Source: Planococcus lenghuensis
GTDB taxonomy: Bacteria; Bacillota; Bacilli; Bacillales_A; Planococcaceae
Direction: 5' to 3'
DNA: 64,000 bases
Assembly (NCBI RefSeq): GCF_001999905.1
Contig: NZ_CP019640.1
Coordinates: forward strand, 913,501-977,500
This document shows positions 26,961 to 35,142 of the stretch, piece after piece. The first letter of the stretch is position 1, and each line of letters starts with the position of its first letter. The notes beneath the pieces are model-generated. The model ran no database searches, had not been told where the DNA came from, and was given only the letters and a program-made list of their open reading frames with translations. The position numbers and the translations under genes are program-made.

Positions 26961-27026
26961 AGTATTGGTTTTTTCACTGCAAAAAATGTGGAGCTGTTTT
27001 GCGGAATATCAACAGAGATGTTTAAC
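26961..27026 (+). repeat. 66-nt intergenic repeat, copy B
   Basis: Gapless match to 4848-4913. Just upstream, GGCTCTGTTAAAG (about 26945-26957) is the start signature I recall from non-coding Bacillaceae repeats, so this is probably a decayed mobile element remnant. Confidence 0.55.
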
Positions 27027-27044
27027 ATAACTTAATATAAAAAT

Positions 27045-27070
27045 ACGGCACAGGATAAATGCTGTGCCGC
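27045..27070 (-). terminator. Terminator of the TspO-like gene
   Basis: Read on the minus strand: stem CGGCACAG/CTGTGCCG followed by TATTTTTA. Confidence 0.8.
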
Positions 27071-27078
27071 TTCTGCTG

Positions 27079-27804
27079 TTAATCGGATTCAATTATGCGG
27101 CGCTTACGGATGAATAAAATTCCCGCCAGGATGACACCGCTTAAGAACAAGGAGGCCGTAGAAACAAGAAGTTCTGTAAGCGCATTCTCGACAGCAATGC
27201 CGATGAACGCCCAGATGAAGACAGACGGGTACCAGATATCATCGTAATGATAGCGGATGTGGAGTGCCAGTGCTGTGGCAGCTGTCAGCATGACCACGGT
27301 CCATAGTCCATCGCTGATTCCCCAGCCGCCCCAGTTGAAGAATGCCAGTACATAAGCGATATTAGCGATCAATGCAACAGTAACCCAACCCATATTCACA
27401 GAAATCGGAATCCGAAGCCTATTACGGGGTTCGTATTGAAAATAGAGACCCAGCAATGCAAAAAGGTATCCTGTCATGATAACGACCGATAGTAGAAAGA
27501 ACTCGTAATGCCAGGAGAGCAGCCAGCTGATGTTCAGCACAGCGCTCAGCATAAAAAAGGTTGTCACTTTATAAGAAGGTGGAAAACCGCCCTTAAACTG
27601 TTTCCAATAAGCTGCTGCCCACACAGCCAGTAACAGATAAATGACTGGCCAAATTGAAAAAACATAACCTGCGGGTGTAAACAGGACAGATAGCCGATCC
27701 GATATTTCACCGGTAGTCTGGCCATTCAGCGGCAGTACATTCGCTGTGATGTTCAAAGCAATGACAGCTGCCAGCGAAAGTGTAATGAGCAGCATTCGAA
27801 CCAA
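27079..27804 (-). CDS. TspO/MBR-related membrane protein
   Basis: 241 residues, about seven membrane helices, rich in Trp and Tyr. FTPAGYVFSIWPVIYLLLAVWA and LNISWLLSWHYEFF resemble the TspO/MBR (tryptophan-rich sensory protein) core of about 160 residues, extended by two further helices. TspO proteins bind tetrapyrroles; the function of this longer group is unknown. TTG 27804 has AGGAGGG a few bases upstream. It stands alone and is divergent from ppk2. Confidence 0.75.
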   Translation of the reverse strand: MVRMLLITLSLAAVIALNITANVLPLNGQTTGEISDRLSVLFTPAGYVFSIWPVIYLLLAVWAAAYWKQFKGGFPPSYKVTTFFMLSAVLNISWLLSWHYEFFLLSVVIMTGYLFALLGLYFQYEPRNRLRIPISVNMGWVTVALIANIAYVLAFFNWGGWGISDGLWTVVMLTAATALALHIRYHYDDIWYPSVFIWAFIGIAVENALTELLVSTASLFLSGVILAGILFIRKRRIIESD

Positions 27805-27911
27805 ATCAATCCCTCCTTTACCTTTATCCAGTATACATCAGGAAATCGGCCAACAAATGACAGGAAATCGAATTTTTTGGGTAAACAGACAGTGAGAAAG
27901 GGGCGATTCCG

Positions 27912-28691
27912 ATGAAACCGCTGAATGAACTGACCATGAAGGAACACGAAGCCGGTAAAGAGGCGTATAAAAAAGAGCTGAAGCAGCTGCAAAAGAAAAT
28001 GCTGAACCTGCAGCAGAATCTGCTCAGGCGGAAAGTCGGTCTTATACTGGCGTTTGAAGGAATGGATGCGGCCGGAAAAGGAGGCGCCATTAAACGGCTG
28101 ACGGCGGAAATGGATCCCCGTGGCTATGTTGTTCATCCGATTACTGCTCCGCAGCCGCATGAGCTCCGTTATCATTACCTGCACAGGTTCTGGCGCAAAT
28201 TGCCTCAGCACGGCCAAACCGCAATATTTGACCGTTCCTGGTACGGCCGAGTGCTCGTTGAGCGGGTGGAAGGGTATGCCGAGCAGCAAGAATGGCAGCG
28301 TGCCTACGGGGAAATCGCTGAATTTGAACGAACGCTTGTTGACGAGCAATACATCATGATAAAGTTTTGGCTGCATATCACACCGGATGAACAGCTGGAG
28401 CGATTTGAGGACCGGATGAAGGATCCGTATAAACGCTGGAAAATCACAGAAGAAGACTGGCGGAACCGCGATAAATGGGAGCAGTATGAACAGGCGGCAG
28501 AAGATATGCTGCAAAAAACAGACTCAGAGCTGGCACCATGGGAAATCATTGGTGCAAATGACAAAAAACATGCGAGGTTGGAAGTGATGCGAAGAACGAC
28601 CAGCCATATTGAAGAAGAGCTGAAACGGCGCGGATTTGAAATCCTGAAGCCGGACGAGCTGTATCCGCTTTCTGTTTCACGGGATGAATAA
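27912..28691 (+). CDS. Polyphosphate kinase 2 family protein
   Basis: 259 residues, one PPK2 domain. Walker A FEGMDAAGKGG (48-58), Walker B/lid FDRSWYGRVLVERV (D107) and conserved WKITEEDWRNR. PPK2 enzymes use polyphosphate to phosphorylate nucleoside mono- or diphosphates. Subclass cannot be set by eye. AAAGGGG lies 8 bases before the ATG. It is followed after 57 bases by the peptidase F gene, possibly with its own promoter. Confidence 0.92.
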   Translation: MKPLNELTMKEHEAGKEAYKKELKQLQKKMLNLQQNLLRRKVGLILAFEGMDAAGKGGAIKRLTAEMDPRGYVVHPITAPQPHELRYHYLHRFWRKLPQHGQTAIFDRSWYGRVLVERVEGYAEQQEWQRAYGEIAEFERTLVDEQYIMIKFWLHITPDEQLERFEDRMKDPYKRWKITEEDWRNRDKWEQYEQAAEDMLQKTDSELAPWEIIGANDKKHARLEVMRRTTSHIEEELKRRGFEILKPDELYPLSVSRDE

Positions 28692-28748
28692 CCATGCTAT
28701 ACTAGAAGTGTTTTTTGGAAAATTAGAACGACCGGGAGGAAATGACTG

Positions 28749-30545
28749 ATGACAGTGGGGTACAAAGAAGTATGGAATCTGGAAGAGATTTTCCCTGGGG
28801 GGAGCGATTCCAAAGAATTTCGCGTTTATCTGAACAATGCTAAAAATCACCTTGAGACAATTGAAGAGACAGCGAAATTGTTTAACGTTCCTGATTCAGC
28901 TGAAGCAGCAGAACAGATTACAGCACTTCTGGAACAAGTAAAGGAAACAGCGCTCCCGCTGAACCAAGGAATTTCTTTCATCGGCTGTCTTCAGGCACAG
29001 GACACAGAAGACAGAAAAGCGGGGCTTCTTCAGAGCGAATTAGTGGCTCTTGATGCCCGTTTTATATCCGCTATGCAAATCGTACAGAAGAAACTGGCTG
29101 CCACTGGATTTGCTGTCTGGACAGCACTTATGGAAAATGAAGCACTGGTGCCGTTCCGCTTTATATTGAACGAATGGCGGGAAGAGGCGAAATTGCAGCT
29201 TTCCGAGCAGGAAGAACGGCTGATAAATGCCCTCTCAACAGACGGCTATCATGGCTGGAGTCAATTATATGACAAACTGGTCGGCGATATCCGTGTCAAT
29301 GTGGACGTGGATAACCAGGAAAAGGTTTTATCTGTCGGACAGGCGGAAAATCTGAGTTCCCATGACAGTGAACATGTCCGGAAAACCGCTCAGGAAAAAC
29401 TGGAGGAAGCGTGGGCGGAAAAAGAGGAATACTTCGCCCAAACCCTCAATCACATTGCCGGTTTCCGTCTGGCGGTTTATGAACAGCGAGGCTGGGAGGT
29501 ACTGCAGGAACCTCTTCAAATGAACCGGATGAGCCGCGGGACACTTGACGCCATGTGGAACGCCATCAGCCGCCATAAAGAGCCATTCAAGCAATACTTA
29601 ACCAAGAAAAGCGAATTGCTGGGAAAAGATAAACTCGATTGGTATGACCTGGATGCCCCGGTTACTGAGACCACGGGCAAATTATCGTATTCAGAAGGTG
29701 CTGCGTTTATCCTGAAGCATTTCGGTAAGTTCGGTCCGGAGCTGGAGAAATTCAGCAGAATGGCGTTCGAAAAACAGTGGATTGAAGCGGAAGACCGACC
29801 GAATAAAATGCCGGGCGGTTTCTGCACAAGCCTTCCGGAATCTGATCAGTCCCGCATTTTTATGACCTATAGCGGCTCGATGTCCAATGTATCAACACTG
29901 GCTCATGAGCTTGGACATGCATTCCATACACATGCCCTCCAGCCGGTTCACTGGCTGAATCAGCAATACGCAATGAATGTGGCTGAAACGGCGTCCACAT
30001 TTGCTGAAATGATTGTCGCGGATGCAGCGGTGCAGGAAGCGGGGTCAGATGAAGAAAAATTGGCGCTGCTCGAGGATAAGGTGCAGCGGAGTGTGGCTTT
30101 TTTCATGAATATCCACGCCCGCTTTCTGTTCGAGACCCGGTTCTATGAAGAGCGGAAAGAAGGGGTGGTGCCTGCATCCCGGCTGAATGAATTGATGGAG
30201 CAAGCGCAGAGAGAGGCATTTGCAGACAGCTTGAATACACTTCATCCGCATTTCTGGGCGTCTAAGCTGCATTTTTATATTACAGATGTGCCGTTTTATA
30301 ATTTTCCATACACGTTCGGTTATTTGTTCTCCTTAAGCGTATATGCTAAAGCGCTTGAGGAAGGGGCAGGATTTGAAGAGAAATATGTGGCGATGCTGCA
30401 GGATACAGCCGTCATGACAGCCGAGGATTTAGCGATGAAGCACCTGGGTGAAGATATTACACAAGAAGCGTTTTGGGAAAAAGGAATAAGTTTATGCATC
30501 AACGATGTTGAAGCGTTTCTTGAATTGGCGTCTGCGAGGGGATAA
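28749..30545 (+). CDS. Oligoendopeptidase F (M3 family zinc peptidase)
   Basis: 598 residues, as usual for the PepF group. Zinc motif HELGH at about 386-390 (TLAHELGHAFHTH) with the third ligand in NVAETASTFAEM. It cuts peptides of about 7-17 residues in the cytosol. GGGAGG lies 8 bases before the ATG. The acetyltransferase gene follows after two bases, so they share a transcript. Confidence 0.93.
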   Translation: MTVGYKEVWNLEEIFPGGSDSKEFRVYLNNAKNHLETIEETAKLFNVPDSAEAAEQITALLEQVKETALPLNQGISFIGCLQAQDTEDRKAGLLQSELVALDARFISAMQIVQKKLAATGFAVWTALMENEALVPFRFILNEWREEAKLQLSEQEERLINALSTDGYHGWSQLYDKLVGDIRVNVDVDNQEKVLSVGQAENLSSHDSEHVRKTAQEKLEEAWAEKEEYFAQTLNHIAGFRLAVYEQRGWEVLQEPLQMNRMSRGTLDAMWNAISRHKEPFKQYLTKKSELLGKDKLDWYDLDAPVTETTGKLSYSEGAAFILKHFGKFGPELEKFSRMAFEKQWIEAEDRPNKMPGGFCTSLPESDQSRIFMTYSGSMSNVSTLAHELGHAFHTHALQPVHWLNQQYAMNVAETASTFAEMIVADAAVQEAGSDEEKLALLEDKVQRSVAFFMNIHARFLFETRFYEERKEGVVPASRLNELMEQAQREAFADSLNTLHPHFWASKLHFYITDVPFYNFPYTFGYLFSLSVYAKALEEGAGFEEKYVAMLQDTAVMTAEDLAMKHLGEDITQEAFWEKGISLCINDVEAFLELASARG

Positions 30546-30547
30546 TC

Positions 30548-31096
30548 ATGAAATTGCTGTTTAATGGCCGAAAATGCTACATCCGGGCCATGACGCCGGA
30601 CGATGCAGAAGAAATGGTCCAGCTCCTTGTCAGGAACCGGGATTACTGGTCGGTTTATGAACCGCGTCATCAAGACAGCTACTTTACTGTTGCCGTTCAG
30701 CGGCAGAAAATTCGAGAGTCTCAATACCAGATGAGAGAGAACCGGGAGTATAGCTTCGGCATTTATGACCTTGGGACAGACCGACTCATCGGGCATATCT
30801 CGCTTTACAGTATTAAGCGGCTGCCATTTCTGAATGCCTTGGCCGGCTATTCAGTCGATGAGGCCTATGCCGGAAAAGGCATTGCAACAGAAGCGCTACA
30901 GCTGGTGCTGGATTTCGGATTCGATCATCTGAGCCTGCATCGGATAGAAGCATATGTTTCACCGGAAAATACAGGCTCCATCCGCGTCCTGGAAAAAGCC
31001 GGGCTCCAGCGGGAAGGATTGCTCCGCGAATTTTTGTTTATCAATGGCAAATGGCGGGACCATTACCATTATGCTATGCTGGAAGGCGACTTTTGA
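30548..31096 (+). CDS. GNAT acetyltransferase, RimJ/RimL type
   Basis: 182 residues. N-terminal RAMTPDDAEEMVQLL, a central GYSVDEAYAGKGIATEAL (the acetyl-CoA binding Q/R-x-x-G-x-G/A region, here AGKGIA) and a C-terminal HRIEAYVSPENTGSIRVLEKAGL, typical of ribosomal-protein alanine N-acetyltransferases such as RimJ. The actual acceptor is unknown. GAGGGG precedes the ATG. A hairpin with a T run follows (31108-31147). Confidence 0.88.
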   Translation: MKLLFNGRKCYIRAMTPDDAEEMVQLLVRNRDYWSVYEPRHQDSYFTVAVQRQKIRESQYQMRENREYSFGIYDLGTDRLIGHISLYSIKRLPFLNALAGYSVDEAYAGKGIATEALQLVLDFGFDHLSLHRIEAYVSPENTGSIRVLEKAGLQREGLLREFLFINGKWRDHYHYAMLEGDF

Positions 31097-31107
31097 AAGG
31101 GTAAGGC

Positions 31108-31147
31108 CGCCTGGCGTATTTGGCGGAAAGAAATCAGGCGCTTTTTC
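31108..31147 (+). terminator. Terminator of the pepF-acetyltransferase operon
   Basis: Stem CGCCTG/CAGGCG with a long inner loop, then CTTTTTC. Confidence 0.55.
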
Positions 31148-31162
31148 ACCGAATAACAGACA

Positions 31163-31200
31163 GAAAAAACCGCTGAGCATTTTTATGCTCAGCGGTTTTT
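31163..31200. terminator. Bidirectional terminator
   Basis: Stem AAAAACCGCTGAGCAT/ATGCTCAGCGGTTTTT with a four-T loop, at the end of the carbonic anhydrase gene. Confidence 0.9.
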
Positions 31201-31755
31201 GTATCCTTCATCCACCAGATCCAGTTTGCCGGTCTTCGGATCGATGACCAGTCCATGAACGGGAACGGTTTTGTCCATGAACGGGTGCTGTCTGACCATC
31301 TGCACACTGTGCCGGACACTGTCTTCCACATTTTCAAAGCCTTCGAGCCAGCGATCAACGTCGATTCCGGAAGCCCGGACGGTGTTAAGCGTCTCTTCTG
31401 TAAGACCGCGCTCCTTCATCTTCGTCAGAATCGGCGCCGGCTGCAGGGCGGACATGCCGCAGTCGTGGTGGCCGATAATCAGTACTTCCTGAGCGTTCAG
31501 CTCATAGACTGCGACGAGCAGGCTGCGCATGATACTGCCGAAAGGGTGATTCACAATCGCACCGGCACTTTTCAGCATCTTTACGTCCCCGTTTCGCAGG
31601 TTTAATGCCTTTGGCAGGAGCTCCACGAGTCGGGTATCCATGCAAGTCAGGATGACAACTTTCTTATTCGGGAACTTGTCCGTTACAAACTCTTCGTACT
31701 TCTTATCCGATACAAACTGTTCATTGAATTGCAGCATTTCATTTAACAGAACCAT
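31189..31755 (-). CDS. Beta-class carbonic anhydrase
   Basis: 188 residues. Zinc site residues are in ILTCMDTRL (Cys, Asp, Arg) and IIGHHDCGM (His, Cys), as in the YtiB-type beta carbonic anhydrases of Bacillus. It interconverts CO2 and bicarbonate. ATG 31755 (MVLLNEMLQF) follows GAGGTGAGAGG; an in-frame start three codons earlier lies within that site. The 3' end overlaps the terminator stem. Confidence 0.92.
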   Translation of the reverse strand: MVLLNEMLQFNEQFVSDKKYEEFVTDKFPNKKVVILTCMDTRLVELLPKALNLRNGDVKMLKSAGAIVNHPFGSIMRSLLVAVYELNAQEVLIIGHHDCGMSALQPAPILTKMKERGLTEETLNTVRASGIDVDRWLEGFENVEDSVRHSVQMVRQHPFMDKTVPVHGLVIDPKTGKLDLVDEGYKNR

Positions 31756-31790
31756 GCCTCTCACCTCATATGATTATTGGATTGTGTATC

Positions 31791-31820
31791 GAAAAACCGG
31801 GCCTGAGAAACAGGTCCGGT
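31791..31820 (-). terminator. Terminator of the 46-residue membrane protein gene
   Basis: Read on the minus strand: stem ACCGGACCTG/CAGGCCCGGT, loop TTTCT, then TTTTTC. Confidence 0.8.
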
Positions 31821-31829
31821 CTTCAGCAG

Positions 31830-31970
31830 TCAGTATTTTACCGTCGGTTTCGAGTCCACTCTTTCCGCTGAATGCATGTCCATGTTCTTCGCAATAAAGA
31901 ACATATTTGCACCAATTACGGTAAAGATGAAAATCGTAAAACCGATCACTGTAGTCAGAAATAAAAGCAT
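31830..31970 (-). CDS. 46-residue single-span membrane protein
   Basis: Starts MLLFLTTVIGFTIFIFTVIG, one hydrophobic helix (about 2-27), then a short polar tail ending VDSKPTVKY. ATG 31970 is preceded by AAAGGAG at 9 bases, and a strong terminator follows, so it looks like a genuine one-gene unit. Family not recognised. It sits between the carbonic anhydrase and aminopeptidase genes on the same strand. Confidence 0.65.
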   Translation of the reverse strand: MLLFLTTVIGFTIFIFTVIGANMFFIAKNMDMHSAERVDSKPTVKY

Positions 31971-32055
31971 CGGAGCCAGCTCCTTTCATAAGGAAGTTTG
32001 TTTACTGATAGTATACCTTATTTTACCCGAAAACTTAAGTGGTGAAAACAGAAAC

Positions 32056-33288
32056 TCAGAATGCCCAGTTGCCGCCGCGGAATACTGCTTCACGTGAACC
32101 ATCTTCAAGGATACCGTCGATGTCCATATCAGCAGAACCGATCATGAAATCCACATGGGTAATGCTCTGATTCAGGCCATGTTCTTTCAATTCATCCGGG
32201 GACATTGTCTTCCCGCCTTCAATACAGAACGCATAAGCTGAACCGATTGCAAAATGATTCGATGCATTCTCATCAAAGAGCGTGTTGAAAAACAGAATGC
32301 CAGTGTCGGAAATGGGGGATTGATGCGGCACAAGTGCCACTTCACCCAAATAATGTGAACCTTCATCCGTTTCAATAAGTTCTTTCAGTACTTCTTCGCC
32401 TGCTTTTGCTGCTGCGTCTGTGATGCGTCCATCTTTGAACGTCAATTTGAATTCCTCGATTACGTTTCCGCTGTAGCTGAGCGGCTTAGTGCTTGATACA
32501 TAACCATTAACACGAGTTTTTTCCGGTACGGAAAACACTTCTTCCGTCGGCATATTCGCCATGAAGGCATCGCCTTTTTCATTCACAGATCCGGCTCCGA
32601 CCCACACATGTCCCTTCGGAAGACCAACTGTTAAATCTGTGCCGGGAGCTTTGTAATGCAGTGCGGTGTATCTCTTGCCATTTAAGTACTCCACTTTCTC
32701 GTGCAATTTAGCGTCATGCTGCTTCCAGGCTTCCACCGGCGACTCGGCATCTGCACGGACAGCCTTGAAGATCGCTTCCCATAATGCATTTGCCTGTTCC
32801 TCCTCTGGAAGGTCCGGAAATACTTTCGCGGCCCAGTCCTCAGAAGCTGCCGCGATGACTGTCCAGCTGATTTTATCTGACTGAACATACTGCCGGTATT
32901 TATCCAGCGCTTGGCCGGCAGCTTTCTGATAAGTGGCAATCCGTTTGGAATCAATCCCTTTCAGCAGATCCGGGCTTTGAGACACAATGCTCATAAACGC
33001 TGCACCTTTGTCGGCAAGCTGTTCCCGCTGCTGTACGAGCCAATCCGGAAATTCCGAAAAGGAATCTTCCGATGCCAGCTCATAGCGGATCCGGGTAAGT
33101 TCATCATCTTTCCAATCCACATGCACAACTTCTGCACCTGCTTCATATGCTTTGCGTGTAATAAGGCGAACGAACGGTGCCGCCTCAAGTGATGCTGCTA
33201 TGTACAATGGCTGGCCAGGCTGAATGTTTACGCCGACTTTCACAGCCAATTCAGCATAGCGGTCCAATTTCTGTTTAAATGATGTCAA
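32056..33288 (-). CDS. M29 family metallo-aminopeptidase (AmpS/PepS), copy 2
   Basis: 410 residues, an obvious paralogue of the protein at 19841-21070. Conserved segments: YKAPGTDLTVGLP, NMPTEEVFSVPEKTRVNGYV, YLGEVALVPHQSPISDTG, NTLFDENASNHFAIG and DFMIGSADMDIDGI. Broad peptide hydrolysis in the cytosol. TTG 33288 has GGGGGAG 6 bases upstream. It stands alone, unlike copy 1, which is in an operon with a helicase and a GDSL hydrolase. Confidence 0.93.
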   Translation of the reverse strand: MTSFKQKLDRYAELAVKVGVNIQPGQPLYIAASLEAAPFVRLITRKAYEAGAEVVHVDWKDDELTRIRYELASEDSFSEFPDWLVQQREQLADKGAAFMSIVSQSPDLLKGIDSKRIATYQKAAGQALDKYRQYVQSDKISWTVIAAASEDWAAKVFPDLPEEEQANALWEAIFKAVRADAESPVEAWKQHDAKLHEKVEYLNGKRYTALHYKAPGTDLTVGLPKGHVWVGAGSVNEKGDAFMANMPTEEVFSVPEKTRVNGYVSSTKPLSYSGNVIEEFKLTFKDGRITDAAAKAGEEVLKELIETDEGSHYLGEVALVPHQSPISDTGILFFNTLFDENASNHFAIGSAYAFCIEGGKTMSPDELKEHGLNQSITHVDFMIGSADMDIDGILEDGSREAVFRGGNWAF

Positions 33289-33434
33289 ATGAATCTCCCC
33301 CTTTTTCCTTTTAATAGTAGCAATATTTCACAAAGTCCTGCAACTGTGGAACCAAAATTCACCCTGATTGTCTATTGAATGATTAATGAAAAAAGTTTAA
33401 CATTAAAACAAAAGTTTAAGCGGAGGTGTACTGT

Positions 33435-34529
33435 GTGGGAAGGAAAGAAGATGAAGTATTGGAACTGATCCGGCGGAATCCCTATATGTCCCAACAGGAA
33501 ATGGCGGAACGGCTTAAGATATCCCGGCCTTCTCTGGCAAATATGATTTCTTCTTTAATTCGGGAAGGAAAAGTACTTGGCCGGGCGTACATGCTGCCGG
33601 AGAAAGGAACCGTTATCTGTATCGGCGGTGCAAACGTTGACCGGAAGTTTTTGCTGTCTGAACCGCTGCAGATGGGAACATCCAATCCGGTAAGCGCCAC
33701 AAAAAGTGCCGGCGGTGTAGCGCGGAATATAGCTGAAAATCTGGGCCGGCTCGGTCACGAAGTAAAGCTGCTGTCTGTAGTGGGACGCGATAACGACTGG
33801 CAGACGATTGAAGAAGGATCTGCTGCTTTTATGAGCCTGGAACTTACAGAAACGCTGCGTGAACTGCCAACCGGATCCTATACGGCTGTACTGGATACAG
33901 ACGGGGAAATGATGTTTGCGATGGCCGACATGGAGATCTGTGATTTACTGACACCTGAACACTTGAGCCGGTACGAAAGCGTATTGCTGTCGGCAGCACT
34001 CATCGTCATTGACTTGAACTGTCCGGCTGAGACGGTCAGTTTCGTTCAGCAGCTTGCAGAATCCCGGGAAATCCCGCTTGCGGTGATTGCGGTTTCCGCG
34101 CCGAAAATGGATAGACTCGGTGCAACGTTAAGAGGCATTACATGGTTCGTCTGCAATATGGATGAGGCAGAATCCTATATTGGCGAGCCGATTAAAACTG
34201 ACGAGCAGTGGCGGCATGCAGTATGGGAATTCGTAGACCTTGGCGCCCGCAATGTGGCAATCACTGCGGGCGAGCGGGGAGTGATGGCAGGAAACATTCA
34301 GAGCGTCCAGCATTTCCCTGCCTTGCCGATCGAGGAAATGACGGATGTGACCGGGGCGGGAGATGCCTTTTCATCCGCCTTGCTACATGGCTACCTCAAT
34401 ACCTTTGCTTTTCCCGATGTAGTAAAAGCCGGTCTCACGAATGCGATTAAGACGCTCGAATCCCCGCTTACAGTCCGGACAGAACTGACTGCTGCCGGAC
34501 TTAAAAATGAGATGGAGGAATTGCAATGA
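33435..34529 (+). CDS. psuK: Pseudouridine kinase-like PfkB protein with N-terminal winged helix
   Basis: 364 residues. The first 60 residues are a winged helix-turn-helix (EVLELIRRNPYMSQQEMAERL, SRPSLANMISSLIREGKVLGRAY), then a PfkB ribokinase fold with ICIGGANVDRKF, SAGGVARNIAENLGRLG and DVTGAGDAFSSAL (catalytic Asp in GAGD). This architecture is typical of PsuK, which phosphorylates pseudouridine before PsuG breaks the C-glycosidic bond. Its stop overlaps the start of a degraded psuG. GTG 33435 follows GGAGG by 8 bases. Without PsuG the kinase would have no local partner. Confidence 0.85.
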   Translation: MGRKEDEVLELIRRNPYMSQQEMAERLKISRPSLANMISSLIREGKVLGRAYMLPEKGTVICIGGANVDRKFLLSEPLQMGTSNPVSATKSAGGVARNIAENLGRLGHEVKLLSVVGRDNDWQTIEEGSAAFMSLELTETLRELPTGSYTAVLDTDGEMMFAMADMEICDLLTPEHLSRYESVLLSAALIVIDLNCPAETVSFVQQLAESREIPLAVIAVSAPKMDRLGATLRGITWFVCNMDEAESYIGEPIKTDEQWRHAVWEFVDLGARNVAITAGERGVMAGNIQSVQHFPALPIEEMTDVTGAGDAFSSALLHGYLNTFAFPDVVKAGLTNAIKTLESPLTVRTELTAAGLKNEMEELQ

Positions 34530-35009
34530 AAGAAGCATTATCCTGTTCACTGGAAGTATCCGGTGCAATGGCGAACGGTCAGGCAGTTGTCGCCTTGGAA
34601 TCAACAATCATTTCACATAGAATACCTTATCCGCAGAATGGATAGGCAGCTCGTGAACTTGAACAGATCGTTTGGGATGAAGGAGCGATTCCGGAAACAT
34701 CGCATTGATGGATGGCAAGACCAAAATCGGCTTATCCATCTAAAGTGGACGCTCGGTTTGAAGGCGGTGCTGTCATCGCAAATCCGGTCCCTGAAAAAAG
34801 ATGCACTGAGTAAAGAATACATCGATGCCGTCATTGCACAGGCACTTCAGGAAGCAGCGCAACAGATTAAAGGTAAAGGCATTACGCCGTTTCTGTTCGG
34901 GAAAATTAAAGATCTGACCGACGGGAAAAGTCTGGAGATAAATAGTGCATCGGTTAAACATAATGCGCACATCAGTGCACAGCTTGCCGTTTTATACGCT
35001 CAACAGTAG
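34526..35009 (+). pseudogene. psuG: psuG remnant (pseudouridine-5'-phosphate glycosidase)
   Basis: The reading starts at ATG 34526 (ATGA overlap with psuK) and gives VVALESTIISHRIPYPQNG, matching the PsuG N-terminus, then a stop at 34643. Further PsuG pieces follow in the same and other frames: ELEQIVWDEGAIPETS, MDGKTKIGLS (second frame) and GGAVIANPVPEKDALSKEYI on to the C-terminal KGKGITPFLFGKIKDLTDGK. The middle, roughly 130-150 residues of a protein of about 305, is missing. A 148-codon open frame here (34563-35009) is just the C-terminal part read through out-of-frame upstream DNA. So the gene has stops, at least two frame changes and a large internal deletion. Confidence 0.85.
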
Positions 35010-35035
35010 GAAGTCCGATTTCGGGCTTCTTTTTT
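35010..35035 (+). terminator. Terminator after the psuG remnant
   Basis: Stem GAAGTCCGA/TCGGGCTTC followed by TTTTTT; the terminator of the old psuKG operon is kept. Confidence 0.75.
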
Positions 35036-35142
35036 ATTTGCCGGTTTACTAAGAAATTCAAGATAGCGGGAGACATGCATTTCACGAACGCAGGTTTCCA
35101 TAACCGGGGCGGAAGGGTACAGAACAGGAAGGAGTGGATGGC

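Noticed and set aside
26898..27078. An insertion sequence near 26.9 kb
   Set aside because: Only about 80 bases of repeat-like sequence, no transposase and no paired ends.
34563..35009. 148-codon open frame as an independent gene
   Set aside because: Its second half is the PsuG C-terminus; its first half is out-of-frame psuG DNA. It is part of the pseudogene.
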